Shown piece by piece: positions 1-8,593 of a stretch of 64,000 nt of DNA. The position numbers and the translations under genes were made by a program. Within the stretch, counting starts at the first letter, position 1. Each line of letters opens with the position of its first letter. Origin of the DNA: Mesorhizobium sp. M3A.F.Ca.ET.080.04.2.1 (GTDB taxonomy: Bacteria > Pseudomonadota > Alphaproteobacteria > Rhizobiales > Rhizobiaceae); assembly GCF_003952525.1 (NCBI RefSeq), contig NZ_CP034451.1, positions 2,728,001-2,792,000 of the forward strand, in the 5' to 3' direction. The notes below the pieces were generated by a model. It was given only the letters and a program-made list of their open reading frames with translations, was not told the origin of the DNA and did no database searches.

Positions 1-68
1 GCCGATGCCGGCATTGCGGCGGCCAGAAAGAACGGAAGAGCAAGGGCGGCTGCCAGGCGGTTCAACAT
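1..68 (-). CDS. Imelysin-family periplasmic protein, N-terminus only (cut by window edge)
   Basis: Only the first 22 codons are present, and they encode a typical Sec signal peptide (MLNRLAAALALPFFLAAAMP). The ATG overlaps the stop of the upstream di-heme protein gene as TGATG, so the two are probably translationally coupled. The family assignment is inference from context: DUF1111 di-heme proteins are commonly followed by a second imelysin (peptidase M75-like) gene, and a first imelysin lies upstream at 2550-3839. The visible residues alone show only a secreted protein. Confidence 0.5.
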   Translation of the reverse strand, partial: MLNRLAAALALPFFLAAAMPAS

Positions 69-1669
69 CAGAGCGACTCCAGAAATTTGATCAGCGCATC
101 GCGGTCGGCGGCGCTGGCGGCCGCAAAGCGGTCGCGAGCCTTGCGGCCCTCGCCCCCATGCCACAGGATTGCCTCGGCGAGGCTGCGCGCGCGCCCGTCG
201 TGCAAATAGAACGTGTTGCCGTTGACCGTTCCGGTGAGGCCGATGCCCCAGAGCGGCGGCGTGCGCCATTCGTTGCCGGTCGCTTCCCCCACACGTTGCC
301 CGTCGGCCAGGCCCGGACCCATGTCGTGCAGCAGAAAGTCGGAATAGGGCCAGATCAGTTGGAATGCCTGCGCCTTGTTGGGCGTGCCGCGCAAGGTGAC
401 GAATTTCGGCGTGTGGCAGGAAATGCAGCCCATGCCATAAAACTGCTGCTTGCCGGCAAGCACCTGCGGCGCGTCGATGTCGCGGCGGGCCGGCACGGCA
501 AGGTTCTGTGAATAGAAGGTGACGAGGTCCATGACCGGCGGCGGCGCTTCCGCCGTGCCAAGGCGCTGCTGGACGCCGTTCGGCATGGCAAGGCAGACCT
601 TTTCGGCCGCGGTGCAGTCGCCCCAATGTTTGGGCGATTCCGGCGTCGAGATGCCGATGTCTCCGGCAAAGGCGTCGGCTGCCTGCTGGCGGATCGATGC
701 GCTCTGCGCCTTCCAGCCGAAGCGGCCGAGCGTCAATTCACCGCTCAGTTCGTCGCGCACGATGTTCGGCCTGCCGGAGATTCCGTCGCCGTCGCGGTCG
801 TCCGGATCGGCATGGGCGAGGATATCGACGGGGGCGATCTGCTCGATGAGACCGAGGCCGATCATCGGCGGCGTCAGGCGCGGCGACAAGCTCGTGGCCG
901 GATCGAGCGGCCCATAGCCGAGGCCGTCGATGGAATAGCTCGGCTTGCGCAAGGAAACCATGCTGCCGTCGCCGAGCGCCACCTTCTCTTCCTGATAGTC
1001 GATACGCATCCGGCCTTCGCCCTTCAGGCCGGGAACTGCCAGTTCCTGCAACTGCGAACCGTAGACCGGATCGGGAAAGTTCAGCGCCTTGCGATCGGCA
1101 AGCGCCACCTTCTCCTCGGCACTGCCTGCATCGCGGGCGAGCCGCAGGAAGATCGAGGTCGAGCCGGCGCCGCCTTCCGGCGGACGACCGCGGCCATCCT
1201 TCAGATGGCAATTCTGGCAGGCGCGTTCATTGAACAGCGGACCAAGCCCGTCCGAAGCCTGGGTCGACGAAGGCGACGACACCCAGTTCTTGCGGAAAAG
1301 GGCGTTTCCGAGCTTGAAGTTGCCTTCTTCCTCGAAGGTGATGTTGGCGGCCGGTTGCGAGAACGCGTCGCGGCTGGGATCCTTGCGCGAAGTGCCGGCG
1401 CCGCCCTGCATCAGTTCGAACGGCTCGGGCTTGGAAAAGTCCGTGGTCGGCCGCGTGACGGCGAGGACCCTCGCCTCATCCTTGGGCGTCAAATCGGTGC
1501 GGCTGGCGGCAAGGCCGGCGCTACCAGTCTCGCCGGCCATGGCCGAGGCAGATAGCGCCAGCAGAAGCGATGCCCCGCGACAAATCTGGTATCGCGGGGT
1601 CTTCTGGAGCGGCAGGCTTCGGCTCTCCACCTGTCGCGCGCGGCGCAAGACGTCTACGGGGCGCCGCAT
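68..1669 (-). CDS. Di-heme c-type cytochrome / thiol oxidoreductase-like protein (DUF1111)
   Basis: Predicted periplasmic di-heme protein of the DUF1111 family, 533 aa. Two CxxCH heme-attachment motifs are visible, CQNCH at about residues 151-155 and CISCH at about 415-419. A hydrophobic signal segment ends near residue 45 (LLLALSASAMA), which is late, so the true start may lie downstream. The annotated ATG has AAGGA nine bases upstream, at the end of the preceding bfr gene. It sits 12 bp after bfr and its stop overlaps the next start (TGATG), so it is part of the iron cluster. Such proteins occur beside imelysins and are thought to act in periplasmic iron redox chemistry; the substrate is unproven. 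Family call is firm, role is inference. Confidence 0.85.
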   Translation of the reverse strand: MRRPVDVLRRARQVESRSLPLQKTPRYQICRGASLLLALSASAMAGETGSAGLAASRTDLTPKDEARVLAVTRPTTDFSKPEPFELMQGGAGTSRKDPSRDAFSQPAANITFEEEGNFKLGNALFRKNWVSSPSSTQASDGLGPLFNERACQNCHLKDGRGRPPEGGAGSTSIFLRLARDAGSAEEKVALADRKALNFPDPVYGSQLQELAVPGLKGEGRMRIDYQEEKVALGDGSMVSLRKPSYSIDGLGYGPLDPATSLSPRLTPPMIGLGLIEQIAPVDILAHADPDDRDGDGISGRPNIVRDELSGELTLGRFGWKAQSASIRQQAADAFAGDIGISTPESPKHWGDCTAAEKVCLAMPNGVQQRLGTAEAPPPVMDLVTFYSQNLAVPARRDIDAPQVLAGKQQFYGMGCISCHTPKFVTLRGTPNKAQAFQLIWPYSDFLLHDMGPGLADGQRVGEATGNEWRTPPLWGIGLTGTVNGNTFYLHDGRARSLAEAILWHGGEGRKARDRFAAASAADRDALIKFLESL

Positions 1670-1681
1670 TCCCGCATGTCC

Positions 1682-2167
1682 TTACTCCGCCTCGTTGGCC
1701 GAATCGGCGTTGAGCTGGCCGTATTTTTCCTCGCCGATCGAGGCGAGCAGGTCGAGCTGCGTCTCCAGGAAATCGATATGGCCTTCCTCGTCGGCCAGCA
1801 GTTCCTCGAAAAGTTTCATCGACACGTAGTCGCCCGCCTCCTGGCAGATATCGCGCGAGCGCTTGTAGGCCGTGCGCGCGTCATATTCGCCGGCAAGATC
1901 GGATTCGAGCACTTCCTTCACATTCTGCCCGATGCGCAACGGCGCGACGGACTGAAGGTTCGGATGCCCTTCGAGGAAAATGATGCGGGCCACCAGCCGG
2001 TCGGCGTGGTGCATCTCCTCTATCGATTCCGCCCGTTCCTTCTTCGCCAGCTTGGTGTATCCCCAGTCCTCGAGCAGGCGGTAGTGGACCCAGTATTGGT
2101 TGACGGCACCAAGCTCCAGAAACAGAGCTTCGTTAAGCCGCTCGATGACCTGCGGTTCGCCTTTCAT
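1682..2167 (-). CDS. bfr: Bacterioferritin (heme-containing iron storage protein)
   Basis: 161 aa, the usual length. Cytoplasmic 24-mer shell that oxidises Fe(II) and stores it as a ferric mineral. All ferroxidase ligands are in the Escherichia coli positions: Glu18, Glu51, His54, Glu94, Glu127 and His130. The heme ligand Met52 is present too (IEEMHHAD), so this is a true heme-type Bfr. The start at 2167 is chosen because [20 protein letters not shown] matches the family N-terminus and GGAG lies eight bases upstream; a longer in-frame extension has no family similarity. The gene overlaps the end of bfd by 35 bp, and DUF1111 follows after 12 bp. Confidence 0.97.
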   Translation of the reverse strand: MKGEPQVIERLNEALFLELGAVNQYWVHYRLLEDWGYTKLAKKERAESIEEMHHADRLVARIIFLEGHPNLQSVAPLRIGQNVKEVLESDLAGEYDARTAYKRSRDICQEAGDYVSMKLFEELLADEEGHIDFLETQLDLLASIGEEKYGQLNADSANEAE

Positions 2168-2444
2168 GGGTTCTGCTCCCGAATTGGCCGCGCAAGCCTC
2201 TGACGCGGTCCAGATGTGAAACGATGTCCACGCCGCCCACCTCCGAACGGGCATGGTAGTTTTCGGTGACCCGAATGATCGTTTCCACCACATTTGGGAA
2301 GCAGCCGCAACAGCGGCCGCGCTTGTGCATGGCGTGATAGACCTTCGCCGGCACGATAAGCTGCCAGGGATCTTCATCAAGCAGTGCGATGATCGTCTGC
2401 TCGATCTCCTTTTCAGTGATGATGTTGCAATGACAGATCAGCAT
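2133..2444 (-). CDS. bfd: Bacterioferritin-associated [2Fe-2S] ferredoxin (Bfd-like)
   Basis: 103 aa protein beginning MLICHCN, with a second cysteine pair in GRCCGCF about 35 residues later. This gives the Cys-x-Cys ... Cys-x-x-Cys pattern of the BFD-like [2Fe-2S] domain. Bfd binds bacterioferritin and donates electrons through the heme to reduce and release stored iron. Its position directly before bfr, overlapping it by 35 bp, supports that partnership. The C-terminal 30 residues or so, after the BFD domain, are basic, unlike the family and lie over the bfr start, so they may be an unimportant read-through tail. The short region upstream (2445-2549) is mostly a degenerate palindromic repeat. 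Confidence 0.88.
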   Translation of the reverse strand: MLICHCNIITEKEIEQTIIALLDEDPWQLIVPAKVYHAMHKRGRCCGCFPNVVETIIRVTENYHARSEVGGVDIVSHLDRVRGLRGQFGSRTHERRTAGHRAA

Positions 2445-2497
2445 TCACTTGCCCTGGCTGACGGCGCCGCCCGGCACCGTTGGCTGGTTCTCAATCA

Positions 2498-2540
2498 ATC
2501 ATGATTTTGTCCAAAAACCGACTTCCACCTTCTGGGAATA
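2498..2540. repeat. Degenerate copy of a ~45-bp palindromic intergenic repeat (family A)
   Basis: The stretch resembles the pattern GCATGAT-TTTTCCGAAAA-CCGGTTCCCAC-TTTTCGG-GATCATGC seen in better form at 33111-33159 and partly at 5541-5588. It lies between the imelysin and bfd genes. The arms are decayed here, so the assignment rests on the conserved order of the ATGATTTTGTCC, AAAACCGACTTCCAC and TCTGGGA blocks. Confidence 0.5.
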
Positions 2541-2549
2541 GGCGCAGGC

Positions 2550-3839
2550 TTATTTGAACACCTTGTCCGGAGCATCGAGGCTGTCCGAGCCCTCGAAGGC
2601 GATCGCGTTGAGCTTCAGGGAACCGACGGCGCGCTCGATGGACTTGGTCTGGTCGACCAGCGCGTCGATTGCCGCCTGCACGGTGGCGTTGCCTTCAACG
2701 TTGCCCTCGGCGATCTGCTGGTCATAGGCCTCGCCGGCCACGGCGCGGGCCTTGATCGCTTCCATTCTGGCGACGGTCACCTCCAGCTTGCCGGACAGTT
2801 CCTGGTCGATCGCCGGGTCTGCTGCCTTCACCATGTCGGACACGGAAGGCCCCGAGACGACGGTGCCATCGAGCCGGGTGTAGCTCGCATGATAGGCGGC
2901 GCGAATGCCGGTCGCGTCGTAGAGGTGCGAGTTGTAGGTGTTGTCGGAAAAGCAATCGTGCTCCTCTTCCGGATCATGCAGCAGAAGGCCAAGCTTCATG
3001 CGCTCGCCGGCGAGTTCGCCGTAGGAGAGCGAGCCCATGCCGGTGAAGATCGCCGAGATGGCGGCGCTCGGCTCGCCGTCGATGAGGTTCTTGCGCGCGG
3101 CGCCGTCTTCCTTCCAGTCGTCGACCATCTCCTGCAGGTCGGACACCAGCAGGTCGCTCGCCGACTTCAGATATTCGGCGCGGCGGTCGCAATTGCCGCC
3201 GGTGCAGTTCTTGAGATCGTAGTCCGTGTAGGGCCGCTCGCCGGCGCCGGGGCCGGTGCCGTGCAGGTCCTGGCCCCAGAGCAGGAATTCGATGGCATGG
3301 TAGCCGGTTGCGACATTGGCCTCGACGCCGCCGGCTTCCTGCAGCGTACCGGACAGGAACTCGGGCGAAAGCTTGGAGGCGTCGACTTTCTTGCCGTTGA
3401 TCTCGATCTCCTTATTGGCGATCACATTGGCGGTATAGAGCGAATTGGTGTCGGACTCGGTGCCGTAGCTCTTGGCGACATAGTCGATCAAGCCTTCATC
3501 CAGGGGCCAGGAATTCACCTTGCCTTCCCAGTCGTCGACGATCTTGTTGCCGAAGCGGTAGACCTCGGTCTGCTGATACGGGACGCGCGCCGCCTTCCAG
3601 GCCTCGCGGGCCGCGTTCAGCGTCTCCGTCGAAGGCTTGGCCAGCAAAGCGTCGACCGCCTTGTCGAGCGCCTGCGCCGTGGTCAGCGAGTCCTGGTATT
3701 TGGCGAGCGCGATGTCGGCATAGGTCTTGATGACGGCCTTGGCGTCGGTCTCAGCCTTGGCCGGCAGCACGAACACCGCCGCCGTCAGCGCGGCCGTGGC
3801 GCAGATCGCAGCCAAGCGGCCGCCATTACGGGTTGTCAT
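2550..3839 (-). CDS. Imelysin-family iron-regulated periplasmic protein (IrpA / peptidase M75-like)
   Basis: 429 aa secreted protein with a signal peptide ending at about residue 29 (VFVLPAKA-ETDAK). The conserved imelysin GxHxxE motif is GYHAIE at residues 179-184. Imelysins (EfeO/IrpA type) bind ferrous iron or act with di-heme partners at the periplasmic or outer-membrane surface; no protease activity is assumed. I chose the ATG at 3839 because it gives a clean signal peptide and has GGAGAA eight bases upstream; a frame extending to 3974 has no signal and overlaps the leader. An Irr-box-like palindrome lies about 255 bp upstream. It probably heads the bfd-bfr-DUF1111-imelysin series, although the 105-bp gap before bfd could hold another promoter. 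Confidence 0.88.
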   Translation of the reverse strand: MTTRNGGRLAAICATAALTAAVFVLPAKAETDAKAVIKTYADIALAKYQDSLTTAQALDKAVDALLAKPSTETLNAAREAWKAARVPYQQTEVYRFGNKIVDDWEGKVNSWPLDEGLIDYVAKSYGTESDTNSLYTANVIANKEIEINGKKVDASKLSPEFLSGTLQEAGGVEANVATGYHAIEFLLWGQDLHGTGPGAGERPYTDYDLKNCTGGNCDRRAEYLKSASDLLVSDLQEMVDDWKEDGAARKNLIDGEPSAAISAIFTGMGSLSYGELAGERMKLGLLLHDPEEEHDCFSDNTYNSHLYDATGIRAAYHASYTRLDGTVVSGPSVSDMVKAADPAIDQELSGKLEVTVARMEAIKARAVAGEAYDQQIAEGNVEGNATVQAAIDALVDQTKSIERAVGSLKLNAIAFEGSDSLDAPDKVFK

Positions 3840-4272
3840 TATCGTTCTCCAGTTCCTTGGGAATTCGGTAAAAGGCGCGCGCGCCAAGCCGTGCCGAAAC
3901 GTGGGCATGCCGCCGGGCAAAAGATAAGCCGCGCCAACGCGCGGTTCGCGGAAGAAAGACACCAATGCCTCCAATCGAAAGGGTTCAAGGCCCAGACATC
4001 AAAGGGATGCGCCCGCGGCGCAGGGCCTCCATAAACCGACGAAGACGCCGGAAGTCAACTGGCGCGCCACAGAAAAATCAATTGAAACAACTGTTTAGAA
4101 TTATTCTAAACTAGAACTGTCAACTTTATCTGCCGCATTATGCCCTGCCGATGCGGAATCCTTGCGGTTGACAGGCAGCCATTCTGGGTGCGACCCGGAC
4201 CAAGGCACTTGCGGCGGCGGCAGACAATCGCCACCTGCCGGAAAATCCTAGATTTGAAGGCAAAGGATTGCG
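3840..4272. other. Intergenic region between divergent imelysin and flavoprotein genes
   Basis: A 433-bp region between divergently transcribed genes. It holds a TTGACA-like hexamer (minus strand, 4118-4123) beside the Irr-box-like palindrome at 4093-4111, which together look like the iron-regulated promoter of the minus-strand locus. On the plus strand AAAGGATTGCG precedes the flavoprotein ATG. I see no small gene that I can support here. Confidence 0.6.
4093..4111. promoter_or_regulatory. Putative Irr box / iron control element (ICE)
   Basis: A 19-bp perfect palindrome, GTTTAGAATTATTCTAAAC. Its core closely matches the published rhizobial ICE consensus TTTAGAA-TTCTAAA recognised by Irr, the heme-responsive Fur-family regulator. 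It lies just downstream of a TTGACA hexamer reading toward the imelysin gene, so it overlaps the expected spacer and -10 region. That placement fits repression by Irr when iron is short, as known for iron-storage genes. Binding is inferred from sequence only. Confidence 0.8.
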
Positions 4273-5526
4273 ATGACGAACGGGGTTGTGATTGTCGGTG
4301 CCGGTCATGCCGGGGTGCAGGCGGCCGCGAGCCTTCGCGAGGAAGGCTATGACGGGCCGGTCATCCTGATCGGCGACGAAAACGAACTGCCCTATCACAA
4401 GCCGCCGCTGTCCAAGACCTTCATCAAGGATGCCGAAGCAAAACCGCAGCCTCTGCGCGGCGAAGCCTTCTATTCCGGCAGCAGCATCGACTATCGGCCG
4501 GGCTTGCGGATCGACAGGATCGATGTCGGCGCGCGCAGGCTGGACGTGGCGGGCGGCGGGATGCTCCCCTTCGATCGGCTGGTGCTTGCGACCGGCTCCC
4601 GCCCGCGTCTGCTCAAGCTCGAGGGCGCGGAACTCGCCGGGGTGGTTTCGCTGCGCTCGTTGGGCGACGCGCGCCTGATCCGCGAACTCAGTGCGCACAG
4701 CGAGGATGTCGTCATCCTCGGCGGCGGCTTCATCGGTTTGGAAATCGCGGCGACGCTCAGGGCCGCCGGTCGCAAGGTCACTGTCGTCGAGGCCCTCGAC
4801 CGGCTGCTAGGCCGGGCGGTGGCGCCGGTGATCGCGGCGCATGTGCGCCAGCGCCTTGAGGCGATGGGCGTGCGCGTGCTGACCGGCACGACCGTTGCCC
4901 GTCTGGAAGGCGAAGGCGGACGCGTCTCGGCCGCGATCACATCGAGCGGCGAGCGCCTGGCGGCGCAACTGGTCATCATCGGCATCGGCGTGGTGCCCAA
5001 TGTCGAGCTGGCGGAAGCCGCCGGCATCGCGATCGGCAACGGTATCCGCGTCGACCATCATATGCAGAGCTCGATCCCGGAAATCCTCGCCATCGGCGAC
5101 GCCGCCTCCTACCGGCACTGGTTCACCGGCGGTGACGTGCGGCTGGAATCGGTGCAGAACGCCACCGACCAGGCGCGGCTTGCCGCGCGCACCATCCTCG
5201 GACACGCCGAGCCCTATTCCGCCGTGCCGTGGTTCTGGTCGGATATCGGCGACATGAAGCTGCAGATGGTCGGACTGACGCAAGGCGGCGACAGCCACGT
5301 GGTGCTGGGCGAGCCAGCCGAGAACAAGTTCTCGATCTATCATTATGCGGGCAACCGGCTGCTCGGCATCGAATCCGTCAACCGTCCGGCGGATCACATG
5401 CTCGGCCGCAAGATGCTCGGCGCCGGTTTTTCGCCGACGCCGCAGACAGTCGCGGGCGGGCCGGACGCGCTGAAGGCAGCGCTTGCCGCTTTCAGTCAGA
5501 ACGAACCGGCACGGGCGGCGGGTTAA
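4273..5526 (+). CDS. FAD-dependent ferredoxin reductase-type oxidoreductase
   Basis: 417 aa pyridine nucleotide-disulfide-type flavoprotein. An N-terminal FAD Rossmann motif (VGAGHAG) is at about residues 8-14 and an NAD(P)-binding motif (LGGGFIGLEIA) lies mid-protein. The late AIGDAA motif contacts FAD, and a reductase C-terminal domain follows. The closest family type is the rhodocoxin/putidaredoxin reductase group, which passes electrons from NAD(P)H to a [2Fe-2S] ferredoxin. No partner ferredoxin or P450 gene is adjacent. AAAGGA lies upstream of the start. Divergent from the iron locus, convergent with gabT. The natural electron acceptor is unknown. Confidence 0.88.
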   Translation: MTNGVVIVGAGHAGVQAAASLREEGYDGPVILIGDENELPYHKPPLSKTFIKDAEAKPQPLRGEAFYSGSSIDYRPGLRIDRIDVGARRLDVAGGGMLPFDRLVLATGSRPRLLKLEGAELAGVVSLRSLGDARLIRELSAHSEDVVILGGGFIGLEIAATLRAAGRKVTVVEALDRLLGRAVAPVIAAHVRQRLEAMGVRVLTGTTVARLEGEGGRVSAAITSSGERLAAQLVIIGIGVVPNVELAEAAGIAIGNGIRVDHHMQSSIPEILAIGDAASYRHWFTGGDVRLESVQNATDQARLAARTILGHAEPYSAVPWFWSDIGDMKLQMVGLTQGGDSHVVLGEPAENKFSIYHYAGNRLLGIESVNRPADHMLGRKMLGAGFSPTPQTVAGGPDALKAALAAFSQNEPARAAG

Positions 5527-5540
5527 GCCGGCTTGCTGCA

Positions 5541-5588
5541 GAGCATGGTCTTTTCCGAAAGTCGGTTCTCAGCTTTCGGGATTATGCC
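5541..5588. repeat. Palindromic intergenic repeat (family A) between convergent genes
   Basis: GCATGG-TCTTTTCCGAAA ... CTTTCGGG-ATTATGC forms an imperfect inverted repeat related to the copy at 33111-33159. It lies between the convergent flavoprotein and aminotransferase genes and includes the last codons of the latter. It could serve as a bidirectional terminator, although it lacks a clear T-tract. Confidence 0.6.
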
Positions 5589-6859
5589 GCGCGCGCCTCG
5601 CGGATCGAGCTCTCCAGAATATCCAGCGCCTCGTTCATGACGCCGTCCTGGATGGTTATCGGCGACAGGAAGCGGATGACGTTGCCGTAGACGCCGCAGG
5701 TGAGCAGGATGAGGCCCTTGTCGAGGGCCTTCAGCCTCACCGCATTGGCGAATTCCGCCGACGGCAGGCCTTTCTTGACGTCGTTGAACTCGACCGCGTT
5801 CATGAAGCCCGGTCCGCGGATGTCGACGATCTCCGGCACGTCATCGCGGATGGAAACCAACCTCTGCTTCAGCCGGCTGCCCAGCGCGTTGGCACGGTCG
5901 CAGAGCTTTTCCTCCTCGATGACGTCGAGCACCGCATGGGCGGCGGCGACGCCGATCGGGCTGCCGCCATAGGTGCCGCCGAGCCCGCCCGGGCCCGGCG
6001 CATCCATGATCTCGGCGCGGCCGGTCACAGCCGCCAGCGGGAAGCCGCCGGCCAGGCTCTTGGCCATGGTGGTGAGATCGGGCGCGACGTCGTGATGCTC
6101 CATGGCGAACATCTTGCCGGTGCGGGCAAAGCCGGTCTGCACCTCGTCGGCAACGAGCAGGATGCCGTGCTGGTCGCAGATCTTGCGCAACGCCGCCATG
6201 AAGTCGCGCGGCGCTTCGTAGAAGCCGCCCTCTCCCTGCACCGGCTCGACGATGATGGCGGCGACCCTGCCCGGATCGACATCGGCCTTGAACAGCTTGT
6301 CGAGCGCGGCGAGCGAATCCGCGACCGAGACGCCACGCAGCGCCACCGGGAACGGCGCATGGAAGACATCGGCCGGCATGGCGCCGAAGCCGACCTTGTA
6401 GGGCACGACCTTGCCGGTCAGCGCCATGCCCATGAAGGTGCGGCCGTGGAAACCGCCGGAGAAGGCAATAACCGCCTGGCGGCCGGTGGCGTTGCGGGCA
6501 ATCTTGATCGCGTTCTCGACCGCTTCGGCGCCGGTGGTGACGAAGATGGTCTTCTTGTCGAACTTGCCCGGCAGAATGCCGTTCAGACGTTCGGCCAATC
6601 GCACATAGCTCTCGTAGGGCACGACCTGGTGGCAGGTGTGGGTGAAGCGGTCGAGCTGAGCCTTGACGGCCTCGATCACCTTCGGATGCCGGTGACCGGT
6701 GTTGACCACGGCGATGCCGGAGGAGAAGTCGATGTAGCGACGGCCTTCGACATCCCAGATTTCCGAATTCTCGGCCCGGTCGGCATAGATCTGCGTCGTC
6801 ATGCCGACGCCGCGCGAGATCGACTGGTTCTTGCGTTCGGAAATGGCCGAATTCTTCAT
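5582..6859 (-). CDS. gabT: 4-aminobutyrate aminotransferase-like class III aminotransferase
   Basis: 425 aa PLP enzyme of fold type I, class III. The Schiff-base lysine is Lys267 in TMAKSLAGG, the same number as in E. coli GabT. The PLP-phosphate loop (TTGAEAVENA), the FHGRT motif and DEVQTG, with the Asp that contacts the PLP ring nitrogen, are all present. It probably moves the amino group of GABA or a similar omega-amino acid to 2-oxoglutarate. I start at 6859 because GAGGGA lies four bases before that ATG; an ATG four codons upstream is less well placed. It follows the peptide-importer genes on the same strand after 142 bp, so it may share their transcription, with the transported compound as a possible amine source. 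Confidence 0.9.
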   Translation of the reverse strand: MKNSAISERKNQSISRGVGMTTQIYADRAENSEIWDVEGRRYIDFSSGIAVVNTGHRHPKVIEAVKAQLDRFTHTCHQVVPYESYVRLAERLNGILPGKFDKKTIFVTTGAEAVENAIKIARNATGRQAVIAFSGGFHGRTFMGMALTGKVVPYKVGFGAMPADVFHAPFPVALRGVSVADSLAALDKLFKADVDPGRVAAIIVEPVQGEGGFYEAPRDFMAALRKICDQHGILLVADEVQTGFARTGKMFAMEHHDVAPDLTTMAKSLAGGFPLAAVTGRAEIMDAPGPGGLGGTYGGSPIGVAAAHAVLDVIEEEKLCDRANALGSRLKQRLVSIRDDVPEIVDIRGPGFMNAVEFNDVKKGLPSAEFANAVRLKALDKGLILLTCGVYGNVIRFLSPITIQDGVMNEALDILESSIREARAA

Positions 6860-7001
6860 ATCGTCCCTCATCGGGGGTGCAAAGCCCGTTCGTGTTGATG
6901 CCGCTGAACCTGTTCTGAGCTTATTTCACGTTTTGCTCAAGTCAGCACCAGAGCCCAGTCGATTGGGCCTGCGAACCTCCTGCCGCCGCGGAAAAGGCCG
7001 C

Positions 7002-7751
7002 TCAGGCCGTCCGGACAAAGCCCTCGGAAGCCCTGAGCAGGTTGCGCGTGTAGTCTTGGCTGACGCGATGGCCGATCAGCTGGCTCGCGGTCAGCGTCTC
7101 GACCGCCTCGCCGTTCTGCATCACCATCAGCCGCTCGCACATATGGGTGATGATGGCGAGGTCGTGGCTGACCATCAGGAAGGTGAGCTTGCGCCGCCGC
7201 CGCACTTCTTCGAGCAGGTTGAGCACCTCCGCCTGCACCGAGGCGTCGAGCGCCGAGGTCGGCTCGTCGAGCAGCAGGATCGATGGCTCCAGGATCAGAG
7301 CCCGGGCGATGGCGACGCGCTGGCGCTGACCGCCGGAGAGCTGGTGCGCGTAGCGGAAGCGGAAGCCCTTGCCGAGACCGACCTCGTCGAGCGCGCGCTC
7401 GATGCGCTTCTCGCCGTCGGCAACGCCATGAATGGCTAAAGGCTCCTGCAGCAGCCGGTCGACGGTCTGGCGCGGATGCAGGGAGCCGTACGGATCCTGG
7501 AAGACCATCTGCACGTCACGATAAAATGCCTTGTCGCGGCTTTTGCCGAGCGTCTTGCCGTTGACGGTGATGGTCCCGGACGAGACGGGCGCCAGGCCGG
7601 TAATGGCCTTGAGAAGCGTCGACTTGCCTGAACCGCTCTCGCCGACCAATCCGTAGGATTCACCTTCCCTCACTTCGAGGCTGACGCCCTTCAGCGCACG
7701 AAAGCGATCGAAGATCACCTCCGCTGCCTCGATAACAATAGCGGCCGTCAC
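7002..7751 (-). CDS. Peptide-type ABC importer, ATP-binding subunit (DppF/OppF-like)
   Basis: About 249 aa ABC ATPase. Walker A (GESGSGKST), signature (LSGGQRQR) and Walker B (ILLLDEPTSALD) are visible, followed by the switch histidine (VSHD). With the DppD-like subunit it powers import through the two permeases upstream. The start is not ATG: the GTG at 7751 overlaps the preceding stop as GTGA, the spacing typical of coupled subunits. A GTG three codons upstream (7760) is an alternative. Last importer gene before gabT. It lacks the usual C-terminal oligopeptide/dipeptide extension seen in DppD. Substrate cannot be told from the sequence. Confidence 0.9.
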   Translation of the reverse strand: MTAAIVIEAAEVIFDRFRALKGVSLEVREGESYGLVGESGSGKSTLLKAITGLAPVSSGTITVNGKTLGKSRDKAFYRDVQMVFQDPYGSLHPRQTVDRLLQEPLAIHGVADGEKRIERALDEVGLGKGFRFRYAHQLSGGQRQRVAIARALILEPSILLLDEPTSALDASVQAEVLNLLEEVRRRRKLTFLMVSHDLAIITHMCERLMVMQNGEAVETLTASQLIGHRVSQDYTRNLLRASEGFVRTA

Positions 7752-8593
7752 GCCGCCCACTCCGGCTTGCGGTCGAGGACCGGCAGCGGATGGCGTTCGA
7801 AGCCGATCCTCGGCATGCAGTTGAGCAGGCCGCGCGTATAGGGATGCTGCGCATCGCGCAGCTCGGACGCCTTAAGCTGCTCGACCACCTTGCCGGCATA
7901 CATGACGACGACGCGATCGCAGAAGGAGGAGACCAGGCGCAAATCGTGCGAGATGAAGATCAATCCCATGCCGCGCTCGGCGACCAGCCGGTCGAGAATG
8001 TTCAGGACATCGAGCTGAACGGTTACGTCGAGCGCCGAGGTCGGCTCGTCGGCGATCATCAGTTCCGGCCCGGCGATCAGCATCATGGCGATCATGGCGC
8101 GCTGGCCCATGCCGCCCGAGACCTCATGCGGGTGCAGGTCGAAGACGCGGGCCGGGTCGCGGATCTGCACCGCCCGCAACATCGCCAACGCGCGCTCGCG
8201 CGCCTCGGCCCTGGACACCTTCTCATGCGTGCGCAGCGTCTCGACGATCTGACGGCCGATGGTCATCACCGGATCGAGCGAATATTTCGGATCCTGCAGG
8301 ATCATGGCGATGCGATTGCCCCGCAGCGCCCGTCGCTGGCTGACCGATGCCGAAAGCAGATCGATGCCGTCGAAGCTGAGCCTCTTGGCCGACACCTCAG
8401 CCTGGGGCGGGGTCAGCCCCATGGTGGCGCGGCCGGTCTGCGACTTGCCGGAGCCGCTCTCGCCGACGATGCCCAGACGTTCGCGGCCTAGCGAGAAGGT
8501 GACGCCGCGGACCGCCTGCACGACGCCGGTGCGGGTCGGAAAGGTGACGCGCAGGTCGTCGACTTCGAGAAGCGTGTTCTTGTCACCGCTCAT
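7748..8593 (-). CDS. Peptide-type ABC importer, ATP-binding subunit (DppD/OppD-like)
   Basis: 281 aa ABC ATPase with Walker A GESGSGKSQ, signature VSGGMGQRA (a variant of LSGGQ) and Walker B LMIADEPTSALD. The C-terminal part (YTRGLLNCMPRIG ... LPVL) is the oligopeptide/dipeptide-transporter extension; it lacks the three cysteines that bind an Fe-S cluster in some DppD proteins. The ATG at 8593 overlaps the end of the permease gene as ATGA. The Gly-Met in the signature motif is unusual but occurs in this subfamily. Confidence 0.9.
   Translation of the reverse strand: MSGDKNTLLEVDDLRVTFPTRTGVVQAVRGVTFSLGRERLGIVGESGSGKSQTGRATMGLTPPQAEVSAKRLSFDGIDLLSASVSQRRALRGNRIAMILQDPKYSLDPVMTIGRQIVETLRTHEKVSRAEARERALAMLRAVQIRDPARVFDLHPHEVSGGMGQRAMIAMMLIAGPELMIADEPTSALDVTVQLDVLNILDRLVAERGMGLIFISHDLRLVSSFCDRVVVMYAGKVVEQLKASELRDAQHPYTRGLLNCMPRIGFERHPLPVLDRKPEWAA

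Noticed and set aside
6955..6971. GCCCA...TGGGC hairpin downstream of the DppF-like gene as a terminator
   Set aside because: Stem is only five or six pairs and lacks a T-tract; it is too weak to call.
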